Shown piece after piece: positions 32,714 through 43,880 of a DNA stretch of 64,000 nucleotides (positions are counted from its first letter, which is position 1; each line of letters starts with the position of its first letter). Made by a program: the position numbers and the translations under genes. The notes under the pieces were generated by a model. That model had not been told where the DNA came from and did no database searches. It saw only the letters and a program-made list of their open reading frames with translations. The DNA comes from Macrostomum hystrix (taxonomy: Eukaryota; Platyhelminthes; Macrostomidae). The stretch spans positions 16,486,001-16,550,000 of the forward strand of contig CATNEN010000038.1 in assembly GCA_950097015.1 (NCBI GenBank), given 5' to 3'.

Positions 32714-33246
32714 AGGAAACTACTGCGCCTGTTTTCAATGGTCGGCTAGAATTGAAAACTTGAAACTTGAAAATTGAAATTGAAAACACAGTTTCGTAAA
32801 TCGTGAACCCCTTAATATTCAAAATAAAAAAACCATTTAGTCTAAAAAGACAACTGAAATCCCAATAATCCATTGCCATTCTTAGTTTTTTCATTAACTT
32901 TAAATTTTCTGTTCATTTTCTACACTACTCATAGATATTGGCTAGTAGTAGTAGTAGTAGTAATACAAGTACATTTTCATTTTGATTGTAGATTTTCATT
33001 TTTTACTCAATTGATCTTCCGACATTGTTAGTAGCCACTAGCAGACATTTTCTGAATCAGATTTTTACTAAATGAAGCGCAAATAATAGATCTAAAAATA
33101 AATACGTTTACCTTCATGCGCAAGGTGGCGCATTACCAGCCTACGATAAAGTTCATTGTTTTTTCTAACAAAAACAGATACAGACTCATATTTTCATTTT
33201 ATACGAATTACTTAATCAAAGCTTAAGCTTAAGAGTAAGACCGTTA
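32714..33246. other. Spacer after PGM1
   Basis: AT-rich. Short degenerate repeat of 'gaaaattgaaa' near 32750-32785 and a (TAG)n microsatellite at about 32943-32962. No gene seen. Confidence 0.4.
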
Positions 33247-33748
33247 ATGAGTGACAAGTTTTCTTTGCAGAAGCGATTTTTTATCGCGTCTTGGTTCGAA
33301 AATACCCATAGCCCCATTGTTGTGCAGCGCCAATATCAAGCTCAGTTTGGGACTCAATGCCCATCTACAGACAATATCCACTATTCTGGCTGTACACATT
33401 CTCGCTGCGGTGCTGACTGCCTTCGGGGATAACCCAACCATGTCAGCACGCCATGCGTCTGTGCAACACGGATGTCACGGTGGTCCGTCCAAAGAATCCT
33501 TCTTGTATTCTTTGTATCACCCCCCGATCTCATCCTATGCGACTTCTACCTGTGGGGTGATCTCAAACGCCGAGTCTAAGTACGCCGGATAGTCTCCATT
33601 CTGGAGCTGAAGCAGATTGTCTCTGCTATCGGCACTACAGCACACAGTGTGCTCTACTCGTAGGCAGCTGTTACAATTGCCACCTCGTCAAGCGCCTGGA
33701 GCTCTGGAGAAAAATGGTGCTCACCTTGAGAACAAAATTTAGCCCATC
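33247..33748 (+). pseudogene. Broken, internally deleted IS630/Tc1-mariner-type transposase
   Basis: The first part reads as a helix-turn-helix start of the DUF4817 kind (SLQKRFFIASWFENTHSP, later VVQRQYQAQFG). After about 200 bases in which the frame is lost, a second frame gives PDLILCDFYLWGDLKRRV, the hallmark block around the second catalytic Asp (usually PDL-x-PCDFFLWG-x-LK), then ILELKQIVSAI. Another frame shift is needed to reach the usual end NGAHLENKI. There are at least two in-frame stops. The middle of the catalytic domain is missing or unrecognisable, so it cannot be active. Confidence 0.78.
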
Positions 33749-34369
33749 GAACAATTGAAATAAAATAAAAACTTTTACTTAAAAAACTTGCGGAATTTCT
33801 TTTCAGACAGCCTGAGTTTGCCCATTGCTTCAAGTAAATCAAGAAGAACAGTCAATCAGTCCCACATCATGTCGCTGAGACCTGTTTAGATTGTCAACGC
33901 GACAAAATCCTCCCCTCACTGAAAGGCTTCTATAAGCCTACATCTGTTCGCTTATGTAGGTTCGGTATGTACTCGTACCTTCACTAATATTGTTCGTTTG
34001 GTTAGGCTGTTGGTCATTAGGCACGCCATCTTGCACTTCGTCGATCTCTTCACCATCTTCCTCCAGATCAGTTCTTGGTCTTGCTTGTCTATCTTGCGAA
34101 GGCAAAAAAAGAAAAAATCTAACCGAGCACTTAGGGCCATAGACATCACCAAATAGATAAGAGCTTTGGAAAGGGAAAACAAATTTTAGTGCTGCCAAGT
34201 CATCCGTAAGCGATATAATTACTCCCAAGTGACTTATCTGACTATTTTACATTTTGAGTTGAGACAAGTGAGGTAAGCTGCATTCTTCTTTGACATCTGG
34301 TAATTATCGTAGAGTGCAGTCATGTTTAAGTCAAAGTTTAATGGCGATCAACCTTTAATGGCATTTGTA
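33749..34369. other. Spacer, no gene seen
   Basis: Open frames on the minus strand at 33938-34228 have no recognisable domain or credible splice context. Confidence 0.4.
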
Positions 34370-34545
34370 TAGCACTCTGTTTAGTACACTGCACACTGCC
34401 TGAAGAGTAGAAAGTTTGGGGCAGATAGATGTACACACCAATGGCTATAGTGTGTGCGTTCGTGTCTGTGTGCAGCACACAGTGTGCTCACAGGGGGTCA
34501 GCGGAATGGGTAGAATCGCCACCTCTGGCGGCGGTGGTGTCGTCA
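34370..34545 (+). mobile_element. SINE-2 copy, 5'-truncated
   Basis: Shares with 42955-43288 and 47785-48045 the order GTACACTGCACACTGCCTGA, GAAAG...GGGGCAGAT, TGTACACACC, GTGTGTGCG, TGCTCA(C)AGG, and GGGTAGAATCGCC. It lies directly upstream of the 34606 start codon and probably contributes to that gene's promoter or 5' UTR. Confidence 0.7.
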
Positions 34546-34605
34546 ATTTGTAGCAACAGCAACAGCCAGAAGCAATCATTCCCATCCAATTGGTAGGGAA
34601 GCCAA

Positions 34606-36691
34606 ATGAAGAAGCTGTCAACACTTGGCAAGCAGAGCGCCTGCAGGGAACGGAAGCGGAAGCAGCAGCCTGTCATGGACCATTCCGACGCTAGCAGCTC
34701 ATTAAAGCAGCAGCAGACAGACAGCGGTTTCGCCACTTTAGAATGCAGCACTGGAGACCAGAGTCTGCGCAGTGTCGAAGTGGAAAACCAGCCATTTGTA
34801 AGGCCGAAAATGAGGAAGGTGAGATCAGAATCCGATAGAGCCGAGCTGATAGTAAAGTCACCCGAGGCCCATGGCGACTCGGTGGTTGCGCTGCTGCTAC
34901 AGAAGCGACGCATGCGGAGCTTGGACAATCCGAGGTCCTCTGAAGCTGGCCAGTCAATGCCGCCGCCAAGGATTCGCTGCAACCTATTGGACGTGACCAC
35001 TATCAATTCTAGGTTAAAACAAACTGCGCGGGACAACTCGGTTTCAACAGACAGCGATCGAGATGTGAGTGCAAATTACTCGTAGATATCGAAAACTTCC
35101 CATGAGCCAACCTTGCTATTTCAAGTAGTGAATTTTTTTTCTTTTTTTAAAGGAATCAAGATCGTCGGCTGCGATGTTTCAATTTTCGGCACGCTCAAGC
35201 ATTGGCTGCTGCGTTAGTTCTCAAACAACCATCGCTATGAGGCTGGCTGCAGCGTCTTCAACTGATGATGACAATGCTGTTGAGTCTATGGGAGCCAATG
35301 TGTGCACTATGCTGCCGCACATGGCTCCCAGCAGCATCGAGAATGGCGCCAATCTAGCGACACCTAAAGACTCCACCACCGATGATAGGTCAGCCCATAG
35401 ACATAAGCTAATGCGTGCATGTATGACCGCCTCCGAATCAACTGCAGATTTTAAGAAGCTGAGAAACGGTACAAATGGTGCAACTAGGTGAGATAACCAG
35501 TATTTTATTAAATTAATTATTTCAAGGACTACTAAGACATTACTGAGTCATAACTGGGGGCGCTAAAATAGGTGATGGACTGTAAACGCTTCCAATTCTC
35601 ACTGTATTCTCACTGGCAGAAGGGACGCGTCGTCATCGTCTATGGAATGGCACAGTAGTCTGGTCTCACCTATTTCTAAGCAGGAGACCAATGGTACTGA
35701 TCATGACTACGCGAATACTCGATCATGGGCCAAGCAGAAACGATCTCCACAAGCTTTTTACAGCAAACTGTCGTTGTCCGAGTGTTTCGATTCGTCTCTG
35801 CCTATTGCTCGTCACTGTTTGGAATCGCCGCTAATTGCGTACACCTCGGCTGCTCTACCATCGCGAATTTACTATGCCCAGCTGACGCCTCTGACTAAGC
35901 TCGCGAACTGTCTCGATTTTATCATTGTGGCAGCGAGCAGTTTTCATTTTCATTGCAGCACATTAGATAGAATAGATACGGCTTCTTCTATTGCCTGTTG
36001 CGCAATCGTCAGACAAATCGATACTTCCTTCGAAGAAAAGGTGGTAGTGTCTCGTCAGCTCAATCGCAGCCTGCATTTGGCCGAGCATTGTGCTCAGATG
36101 ACCCTGGTATTGAAACAGAGCTCCCCGCTAGATGACAACAGTGAGGCTTTTGGAGACTCAAGCGATGGAAATATTGTGCCTCTGCATCACTACAGATCCG
36201 ATTGCAGCCTTTACGAGCGTCTGAGTGTCACTGCTCACCTACTTTCTCAGAACTCCGGCCCTGATTTGAGCGCGTCGCGTTCGGCACTTTTGACGCAGCT
36301 AAATTATCCTGTTGAGCAGCACCTGCTCACCCAGGCTGGTGCGGCACAGAGTCTGTCGTCTCTCTGGCCATCGAAGACTAGTTGCCGAGTCAGAAATCAT
36401 GCAAAGCTGCAGCGGGGCACTGGGGCACTGTCCATTGGAACGTGCAGCTCAGGCAGTGCAGTTTGCAGAGTGCGCATAGCCCCGTCTGAAATTGTTAACA
36501 AATCAGAAGACATTTTTCCGAGTAGTCATAGAGCCAACCGCATGATGACATCTGACTACTTCTCAGTTTCTAAATCCAGCTCAGCGCTCCTCTCCCTGGA
36601 AGACGACGAAGAAAGCTCGGATTTTGAAAGTGCAGTTCTGTGCTACTCCAGCTCTTGGTCTGATTCTTCCTCAGATTTCGATGGCTATTAA
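34606..36691 (+). CDS. Unrecognised Ser-rich protein, 621 residues
   Basis: Three exons join in frame: 34606-35064, 35153-35487 and 35620-36691. An in-frame stop shortly upstream supports the start at 34606. I recognise no family. The first third is basic and polar with likely phosphorylation sites (KVRSESDR, RMRSLDNP). The second exon is Ala/Ser/Asp-rich. The third exon has a more ordered-looking middle (about residues 310-410: hydrophobic stretches LANCLDFIIVAASSF and SIACCAIVRQIDTSFEEKVV) that could be a folded helical domain. The C-terminus is acidic and serine-rich (SLEDDEESSDFES, SSSWSDSSSDFDGY), as in many scaffold or CK2-substrate tails. No signal peptide or membrane segment stands out. 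Confidence 0.72.
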
Positions 36692-38654
36692 CAAAACAAT
36701 CGCCACGATTTCATGCCTATATTTTTCGTTAGCGACATTACTCTTTGCTGAAATAAACACGAAAAGCTCTTTTTTTACATTTCGTTTGTTTTTTGTCATG
36801 TTCTATTTCATATAGACCCTATAATAGTTCATTGAAAATTTAGCTAGATTTCATAAACATGTAAGTATAGTATGTATAAAAACTCGTATTTAGCCTCCTG
36901 CTGGTTATTCGCAAATTATTACGCAGCTTTATTCGAACAGAGCTCATAATCTACACCAAAAAGTTCGGCTAACAGGATCTACTCTCTGTTACTCTCTACT
37001 CTCACTCTCAGGACCATACTGCTCTCTTCGGTTGCTGCTGCGGCATGTGATATTGTACAATAATGCGATATATTAGTATCGTGCATTTTTGGATTTACTT
37101 AACCATGCAGGGCTTGTATTGTATACGAATATTTATACACACTACAATTGTTCATTTATTTCGATTTTATCGACTGAAGTTTTGTGGATTGGTATCGCAA
37201 GCTGTACTCAAATCCCTGTACTCAAATTGAACATTACTGAATACATACATGGAAGCAAAAAGATAAATAGTATCATGAAACAAGCTGCTGATTCCCATGG
37301 TCGTCAACATACATGTACAGGGTCAGTTCATGATAGGCATAATTTATTCATATAAAAGGTGCAAATCTCTTGTTTCTTCTCGAGTTAATTTTACGCAGTT
37401 TATTTATTAAATAGTCACTATATACATATCATTTCGTCGCGTTTTTGAAATGCTTGCTGTTTGAAATGCATATGCGCATGCGCACCCACGACAGGCGAAG
37501 GAGTTAGTACTGAAGTGTACACTTAAGTGCCACAAATTTATCAAATCAATTCTGAAGAAGCTAGCAGATACAAAACGACAAAAGATTCCCATTTCATAGG
37601 GCCAAATTTACATATTTTAATAAAATTAAAAAACTTGACAAATAGGGAAAAAAAAATAAACCCTGCAAAAAACTTTGTCAAACGACGGTCACAAAAAATG
37701 TTTTGAATTTATTTTGTTTTGTTATACCGCAATAAAACCATTTAAAGTTCAGATTGTAGAATTACGAGAAACTTTCCAACAATATATACCAATAGTACGC
37801 TCTCCCCTCTCTCTTGCAGCTCATACAGCACTGTTTGAGGCAAAGCCTAGAGAAGCAATATTTTTTGCTTTTTTATCATGTACTTTGCTCATGGCTCAAG
37901 TGAATTTTTTTGCAACCAATTAAGATGTGGTCACAAATGACCAATTTGTTGCTTCATTTGGTCATTTGTTTACTTTTGTTTGTTTTGCTTTCTCAGAAAT
38001 ACACACTTCTTATGTAAAAACTATATTACAGGTCAGCAACAAAGTAAAAAGCATAGCCTAGTCCATAAACAGGCATTATGTTTAAGCACATTAGCATAGG
38101 CATACTTAAAATCGATAGGCCTAACTGACTGGATCGGAAACCAATCAAATGATACCAAGAGCATGATTTGGCACTCTAATTCTAGGTACTAAAAAGTATA
38201 GGCTCTGGAATGCGCAGCAAACTTCTATCCATTTTTCTGTAGTCTGGATCATGTAGGGTAGAAAAAAAAAATTCTTGACACTATAATGATCAAACTATCA
38301 GTATATATTAAGCATAATACTCCATACCTATTGCATGCAAAAAAAATTATGCATTTGCTTTCTCTTGGCATTCATGGTAGGCCTATGCATTAGGCCTAGT
38401 GTTCATTTCAGGGGTTGGCATGTCATGCATTGTAGTGTAAGTGATAGTTGTGAATTGTAAAAAGTAATAGAATTAACAGTAAAAACCTATAAAAAATAGT
38501 AATGTAATAGTGATATATAAACTATTAAGAATAGATTTTGCATGACTAAAGTAAAATATACAATGAGCTGTTTAAGCTTTTTGAGTTTTTGTACATTTGA
38601 CTTAAACACTTTAAATCAGTTAAAGTTTTGGAAGTGCTTATTCCCACAGTCCCA
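36692..38654. other. Intergenic region, poly(A) signal at 36752
   Basis: AATAAA at 36752-36757, about 60 bases after the previous stop, probably ends that gene. Beyond it the sequence is AT-rich with scattered TAGGCCTA octamers (38116, 38378, 38391). Open frames at 37089-37355 and 37675-37923 have no recognisable features. A CG-containing alternating stretch GCATATGCGCATGCGCAC lies at about 37468. Confidence 0.45.
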
Positions 38655-39216
38655 TGCCAATAATTTTCTGCTTATCCACATGGCAGCTTGTATGAATAGG
38701 TCTACTTTCAAGTCCCTACCTATTCTTCTCTGAGCATAAGGCTTTTGTTTCAGAGTATAGGCCTAGTGTATATAAGTGTACACTATCAATGCATAGTGTA
38801 AAAGAATAACAACAATGTATAAAATGTGTGACGAGTTTGGTGCTGACTAGAATTCTGCTGGTTGACTCGTATGATTTTCTTTGATAGACCTCTTACTTTT
38901 TAAGTCAATACAATTCGAATGAAAACACATACCGATGACAAAAGATTTAGTAAGTTGTTATTACAATAAATATAAAGGATGACATTAATGTTGGTTAATG
39001 AATGTGTAGGTCAAAATGTAGAACACTGTCATAGCACATTGGCAACTTTGTCAATCTATTGGCTCAAGGGTTCAACAAAACGTTTAAACCTGAAAGGGCC
39101 TCGTTTCAAAGAACAGAACTGTGTGGATAAAATTGAAATTAATGGCACGGCATATATAAAGAGTTGTAGACCTATTCATACAAGCTGCCATGTGGATAAG
39201 CAGAAAATTATCGGCA
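38655..39216. mobile_element. Inverted-repeat element with near-identical 51-base arms
   Basis: The left arm at 38655-38705 and the complement of 39166-39216 differ at one base of 51; the arms contain ATAATTTTCTGCTTATCCAC and ATGGCAGCTTGTATGAATAG. Weaker similarity extends outward on both sides (TTCCCACAGTCC versus inverted TTCCCAAGGTCC), so the true element may span about 38635-39280. The right half also has two direct copies of GTGTGGATAAAATTGAAATT. No clear target duplication. Confidence 0.72.
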
Positions 39217-39907
39217 CGGATCCGTGTGGATAAAATTGAAATTATCGGCACAGGACCTTGGGAATATGCTCTGCCTAAAGTTTTATATGCTCCTTTGCTT
39301 TTAGTTAAATAAAATATAAGTATAATGACTTTCTTTTGTCCTGACGTACATTTTTCTCCTAGTCATACAGGCATGTGCTATTGTGCAATTTGAAAAAATC
39401 TGTCTCACCTTTGCATGCAAATCAAAGTTTCCATTTTTTCTTTCAGGTATGCACCAGCATGCAACTGACTAAGGCCTTATATAGTTATAAAAATTGTCAA
39501 AAATTCTTCCACTTAAACTTAAGCCAGGCTTATGGCTGTCAGCAATAAAAGTGTATACTTAGCTTGCAATCAGTTAGAGTTACTAAATTAGCAGCATACA
39601 TATCTAGGTTTGTTTTTGGAAACAAGAAGTCTAAACATATAGACAAGTTTATTATAAAAAATAAAGCACATTCAAATATTTTTATAATATATTTACCTTA
39701 GTATCATAAACATTTTTGGTTTAGCTAGTGCTTATTAAGTTTTAAATTTTTAATGAACAGGTGTTTTCTGTTTCTGAGCAAGGATTATTTCTGTTTTTGG
39801 CTATTTGTCTTTAAAACATATCATAATTGAAAAAAATCCTATCTATTTTGCAGCTCTGCCAATTTTTCACTTAGAATTCACTATTAGAGATCTATTCTGA
39901 ATAAAAT
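39217..39907. other. Upstream region of ISY1
   Basis: AT-rich, no gene. The last 50 bases before the ISY1 ATG should include its 5' UTR; no TATA box or initiator stands out. Confidence 0.4.
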
Positions 39908-41561
39908 ATGGCTCGCAACTCTGAGAAGGCCATGACTGCCCTGGCACGTTGGCGCTCTGTATTTGTTGACAAAGCTCACGAGAAGGCTAGGCGTAGGCCA
40001 TATTTGGCCACTGAGTGCAACGACCTGCAGGAAGCAATTCGATGGCGTCGTGACATAATCAAAGAGATTGCATTCAAGGTATGTGCTTTCTAAACAATTT
40101 GATTAACTACTCGATTCATCATCAAGTAGTAGCAGAGGTTTTTGCTGCATAGGAAATTTTTCCTATTGCTTAAACGTTAGTGCCTATGTATACGGCAAGA
40201 TGGTATATTTAACAAACTAGGGGATAATCTGTATATACCTGATACTTGAATATTATTCCCATAGTGTTATGATTATCCCTCAAGATAGTTACCATAGTTA
40301 ACTGATTTTTTCTTGCGCATCTTAAAACAGGTCGGCCAGATTCAAAATCCCGGCCTAGGCGAATTTAAACTGCGCGATTTAAACGACGAAATAAATAAAT
40401 TATTCCGCGAAAAAGCGCATTGGGAGGAGCGAATCAAGGAGCTGGGCGGGCCGGATTATCGCAAGGACGCGCCGCGGATGCTGGAACGCGACGGCAAAGA
40501 GGCGCCTGGCAGCCGGGGCTATCGCTACTTTGGCGCCACCAGATTTCTGCCCGGAGTGCGCGAACTGTTTGAAGCCGATCCGATACCGCCGCCACGCAAG
40601 ACTAGAGGCGAATTGGCTAAATTCATCGACGTAGATTATTACGGCTATAGAGATGAGGACGATGGCATTGTGCTGCAGCAGGAGGCCGCCAGAGAGGCAC
40701 AGTTAAAGTTGGTGCTGGCCAAGGTAGGCGGTTCAGTTGAAAGCCGGTCATTCTTAGCTCGCTTATCCGGTCTGGCCTCTATTAAGCCTCTTGTTTAGGT
40801 CATTAGTAACCTCTAATTTTAATCATTAGTAGTCTCCCATTTCATTCATGTACTAGCCTCTCATTTTGATCATTTATAGCTTTGCATTTCGGTCATTAGA
40901 AGCCTAGCCTTTCATTTTGGTCATTTATAGCTTTGCATTTCGGTCATTAGAAGCCTAGCCTTTCATTTTGGTCATTTATAGCTTTGCATTTCGGTCATTA
41001 GAAGCCTAGCCGCTCATTTTGGTAATTCATAGCCTTTCATTTTGTTCATAAGAAGCCTTGTATTTCGGTATTCAGTGCTCTCTACACAGATGTCATTTAT
41101 TGCCGATTCCAATACCATTTTGGCAGGAGAGGCGAGATCGCCTAGCCGCATTAGCCGCCGGCGATCGACCTGTCCGCGGCGCCCTGGAAACCTCCGACGA
41201 CGAAGAGGAGACCATCTACCGGGTGGAATCGAATCCGGCCGACGATGAAATCATTGGCAATTCGGCTGCAGCTGGTGACTCTACTGCAGCCAGCGATGCG
41301 GAGCTGGCTTCAGCTGTAGGCGGCAGCTACACGGACAAGGTGATCGCCAGTTATAGATCTCACGTACCGGTGCCAACTCAGAAAGAGATCGAAGCCGCTC
41401 TATTAGAGAGAAAGAAGGCCCTACTATTGAGTCAGTACATGACAGACGATATGATTGAGCGAGCGCGCGAGACCGAAGCCATGCTGGGTGTGGTTAGCGA
41501 GGCTGGCGACAATGACGAAGTGGAGGAGGAAGAGGATGAGGTTGCTGATGCTGCGTCTTAA
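39908..41561 (+). CDS. ISY1: ISY1 pre-mRNA splicing factor homologue, complete
   Basis: Three exons in phase 0: 39908-40078, 40331-40723 and 41127-41561, giving 332 residues (human 285). It belongs to the NineTeen-associated part of the spliceosome and acts around the first catalytic step. The match is strong throughout: MARNSEKAMTALARW at the start, KWRR-like IRWRRDIIKEI, GLGEFKLRDLNDEINKL, KELGGPDYRKDAP, GYRYFGATRFLPGVRELFE, PPPRKTRGELAKFIDVDYYGY, DEDDGI, and the late HVPVPTQKEIEAALLERKK. Exon 3 adds an acidic linker and the C-terminus ends in a run of Glu/Asp, which explains the extra length. Intron 2 holds a 51-bp array. Confidence 0.97.
40800..41070 (+). repeat. 51-bp minisatellite in ISY1 intron 2, about 5 units
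   Basis: Units combine CATTTTGGTCATTTATAGC and TTGCATTTCGGTCATTAGAA with GCCTAGCC. Each unit is two diverged halves sharing CATTTyGGTCATTwrtAGC, so the ancestral period was probably about 25. Confidence 0.85.
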
Positions 41562-41985
41562 TTAGCATTGTGCATATCGTTTTAATTTGCATTCTTCTCA
41601 CAATTTTTTAAAATATATAAATGAGCTACTTAGGAAAATATGATAGTACATCGTATAACAGTTCTCTATGTTCTATTTGGCAGTGCAGTTAAAATTATTA
41701 TTACTAATTTGTTAATAAGCAGTGTGTAAATTTCTCATTAAAATATAACGACGTTTCCAATGACGTTTTTCATTCAGCGTATTCTCTGCAATCTATTTAA
41801 ATTATTTTCTAGTTATTTGTCTTGTTAATTTATATTTATCAGATCAAAATAATGAATTTGTTTATCACAGAGACTTTATAAATGTACTTCATTTTCATTA
41901 CAATTTACCAAAATCCGAATTCACTGAAATCCTACTTCATTTGACGTAGTGAATTTTAGCGATCGCTTACTAAAGTCCTAATTTA
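41562..41985. other. 3' flank of ISY1
   Basis: AT-rich with an ATTAAA candidate poly(A) signal near 41738. No further gene. Confidence 0.4.
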
Positions 41986-41989
41986 TAGA

Positions 41990-42380
41990 ATTCCTCATTC
42001 ACGGAAATCCCCATTGATTGAATTCCTCATTCACTGAAATCGCAATTGATTGAATTCCTCATTCACGGAAATCCCCATTGATTAAATTCCTCATTCACGG
42101 AAATCGCTATTGATTGAATTCCTCATTCACGGTAATCCCCAATGGATTAAATTCCTCTGCATTTACTGAAATCGCAATTGATTGAATTCCTCATTCACTG
42201 AAATCGCAATTGATTGAATTCCTCATTCACGGAAATCCCCATTGATTAAATTCCTCATTCACGGAAATCCCCATTGATTGAATTCCTCATTCACGGTAAT
42301 CCCCAATGGATTAAATTCCTCTGCATTTACTGAAATCGCAATTGATTGAATTCCTCCTTCACAGAAATTGAATGTTTGAT
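41990..42380 (+). repeat. 32-bp minisatellite, about 12 units
   Basis: Units contain GAATTCCTCATTCACGG followed by AAATCCCCATTGATT. EcoRI site GAATTC in most units. A longer variant with CTCTGCATTTACTGAAATCG appears twice about 175 bases apart, showing a segmental duplication inside the array. Confidence 0.93.
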
Positions 42381-42550
42381 TGAAGTATAATTTTCTGAAA
42401 TCCAAAGCCTTTGACATCCTCGTTAATTAAAATCATTATTCATCAAATTCCCAATAAATTGAAGTCGTTAGTTTGTAACTTTGTTGTAGTTTAGGGAATA
42501 TATTCTTAATAACTCTTAATAAAATCTACAAGTTGAGAAGTTAAAATCGA

Positions 42551-42556
42551 TTTATT
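42551..42556 (-). terminator. Candidate poly(A) signal of the SPMIP10-like gene
   Basis: AATAAA on the minus strand about 180 bases past the stop codon at 42738. Confidence 0.45.
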
Positions 42557-42737
42557 TAATTAATGCTCGCTTTCTCACACAAAAGTGACAGGATGCTCCT
42601 TAAGAGACCAGGTAATTGAAAAAAACAAGGCCGTTGGCGTTTTTGGATTTTTGCTATTTTAGAGGATTGTTAAATAAATTAAAGCGAAACGAAATTGCTC
42701 GTCCACTGTGTGATGTAGACGCCGCAACCGATTCTAA

Positions 42738-43880
42738 TCACTTCTTGCTCAGGGTTACCAGACTGCTCTTGTAGCGACTGTAACTGCTGTGATTTGGCGG
42801 CTTCATCATGGCCTCCCTTGGCGGCACATCGTACTTGCTGTCAACCCTGGCTCGCTCCTCAACGTTGTACACCAGCTGTTCGCGCTTGTCCAGGTACAGG
42901 GCGTCGTCGTGCTCGAAGTTTGGGATCAGGCCGATTGCGGCGTTCTGTGTGATTTAGATTTAGTAAGAGCTACGGACTTACGACGGAGAGGTCTGAAGTT
43001 CGATCTTAGGTCTAACACGTTTTCCTCTCGCGCCAAGGTTCCTGAACTCTATTTCGCGGCAAGACTACATTCCTTTTTTGTGCATCCGCAAAGAGAAGTT
43101 TTGGGGGCTTGTCATACAGTTTACAACCTTGAGGGCCAACCTATAAAGTGCAGTGAGGGTGTACACTGCCTGACAATGAGAAAGTCAGGGCAGATGTACA
43201 CACCTGTTTGAGTGTGTGCGTGTGTTTGCTCAGAAGTCGGCAGAATTGCCTCAACGCTGGCTGCAGGTATTGTGTCACTAAATTATGTGCCATTGCCCGT
43301 AATAGTAATAGTATCTTGTGTCTGTCACTGGTTGTCTATGGTAATATGATCTTGTGTCTGTCACTGGCTGTCTATGGTAACATGATCTTGTGTCTGTCAC
43401 TGGTTGTCTATGGTAATATGATCGTGTCTCTGTCACTCTGACTGTCTATGGTAATAGTGTCTTGTATCTGTCACTCTGGCTGTCTATGATAATAGTGTCT
43501 TGTGTCTGTCACTCTGGCTGTCTATGATAATAGTGTCTTGTGTCTGTCACTCTGGCTGTCTATGATAATAGTATTTTGTGTCTGTCACTGTGCCTGTCCA
43601 TTGTGATCAGCCGTCAGCTCACCGTGTTAATAAGCTCTCGATTTGCCATATCCTGGCGCCATTCCGGAACGTACAGTCTGGGAATAACTGGATGAGCCTG
43701 CGAGTGCCACGGGATCCTGTGGCAGAATGTCACGAGTTTCATTACGATTGAAAGAGAAAAAAACGAATGAAAATGGAAGTTTATCATAGAAATACTGTAT
43801 TACGTATATAATTTATTGAATTACCTGACGTCATTCTGCTGCGCCCTTGAGTCGTATTGGCCAGACTTGTGTTGGGCCAT
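42738..43880 (-). CDS. SPMIP10/TEX43-like sperm microtubule inner protein
   Basis: Three short exons join in frame: 43880-43825, 43716-43623 and 42944-42738, giving 118 residues. The product has no long open frame and appears only after splicing. Landmarks: HPVIPRLYVPEWRQDM in exon 2, DDALYLDKREQLVY in exon 3, and the C-terminal SSYSRYKSSLVTLSKK. Vertebrate TEX43/SPMIP10 as I recall it has IPR-x-YV-x-PW, then D-x-LFLN-x-SERL, and ends in SRYQST, in the same order and spacing. That protein lines the inside of sperm doublet microtubules. Splice sites are canonical (CAG|gtaatt, ccacag|G, ACG|gtgagc, cacacag|AAC). Intron 2 holds a SINE-2 and a 36-bp array. The family assignment rests on short motifs. 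Confidence 0.68.
42955..43288 (+). mobile_element. SINE-2 copy, near full length
   Basis: tRNA-like head with B-box-like GAAGTTCGATC at about 43000, then CCTTGAGGGCCAACCTATAA, GTACACTGCCTGACAATGAG, CAGATGTACACACCTG, GTGTGTGCGTGTG, TGCTCAGAAGTCGGCAGAAT. Other copies: 34370, 47785, 55690. It lies inside intron 2 of the SPMIP10-like gene, antisense to it, and is followed at once by the 36-bp array. Confidence 0.78.
43300..43600 (+). repeat. 36-bp minisatellite directly after a SINE-2 tail, about 8 units
   Basis: Units built of TCTTGTGTCTGTCACTGG and TTGTCTATGGTAATATGA. The SINE-2 copy ends in TGTGTCACTAAATTATG and AGTAATAGTATCTTG, which flow into the first unit. Confidence 0.88.

Noticed and set aside
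37675-37923. 82-codon open frame with a pyrimidine-rich AG inside
   Set aside because: No conserved motif and no partner exon; could not be supported as a gene.
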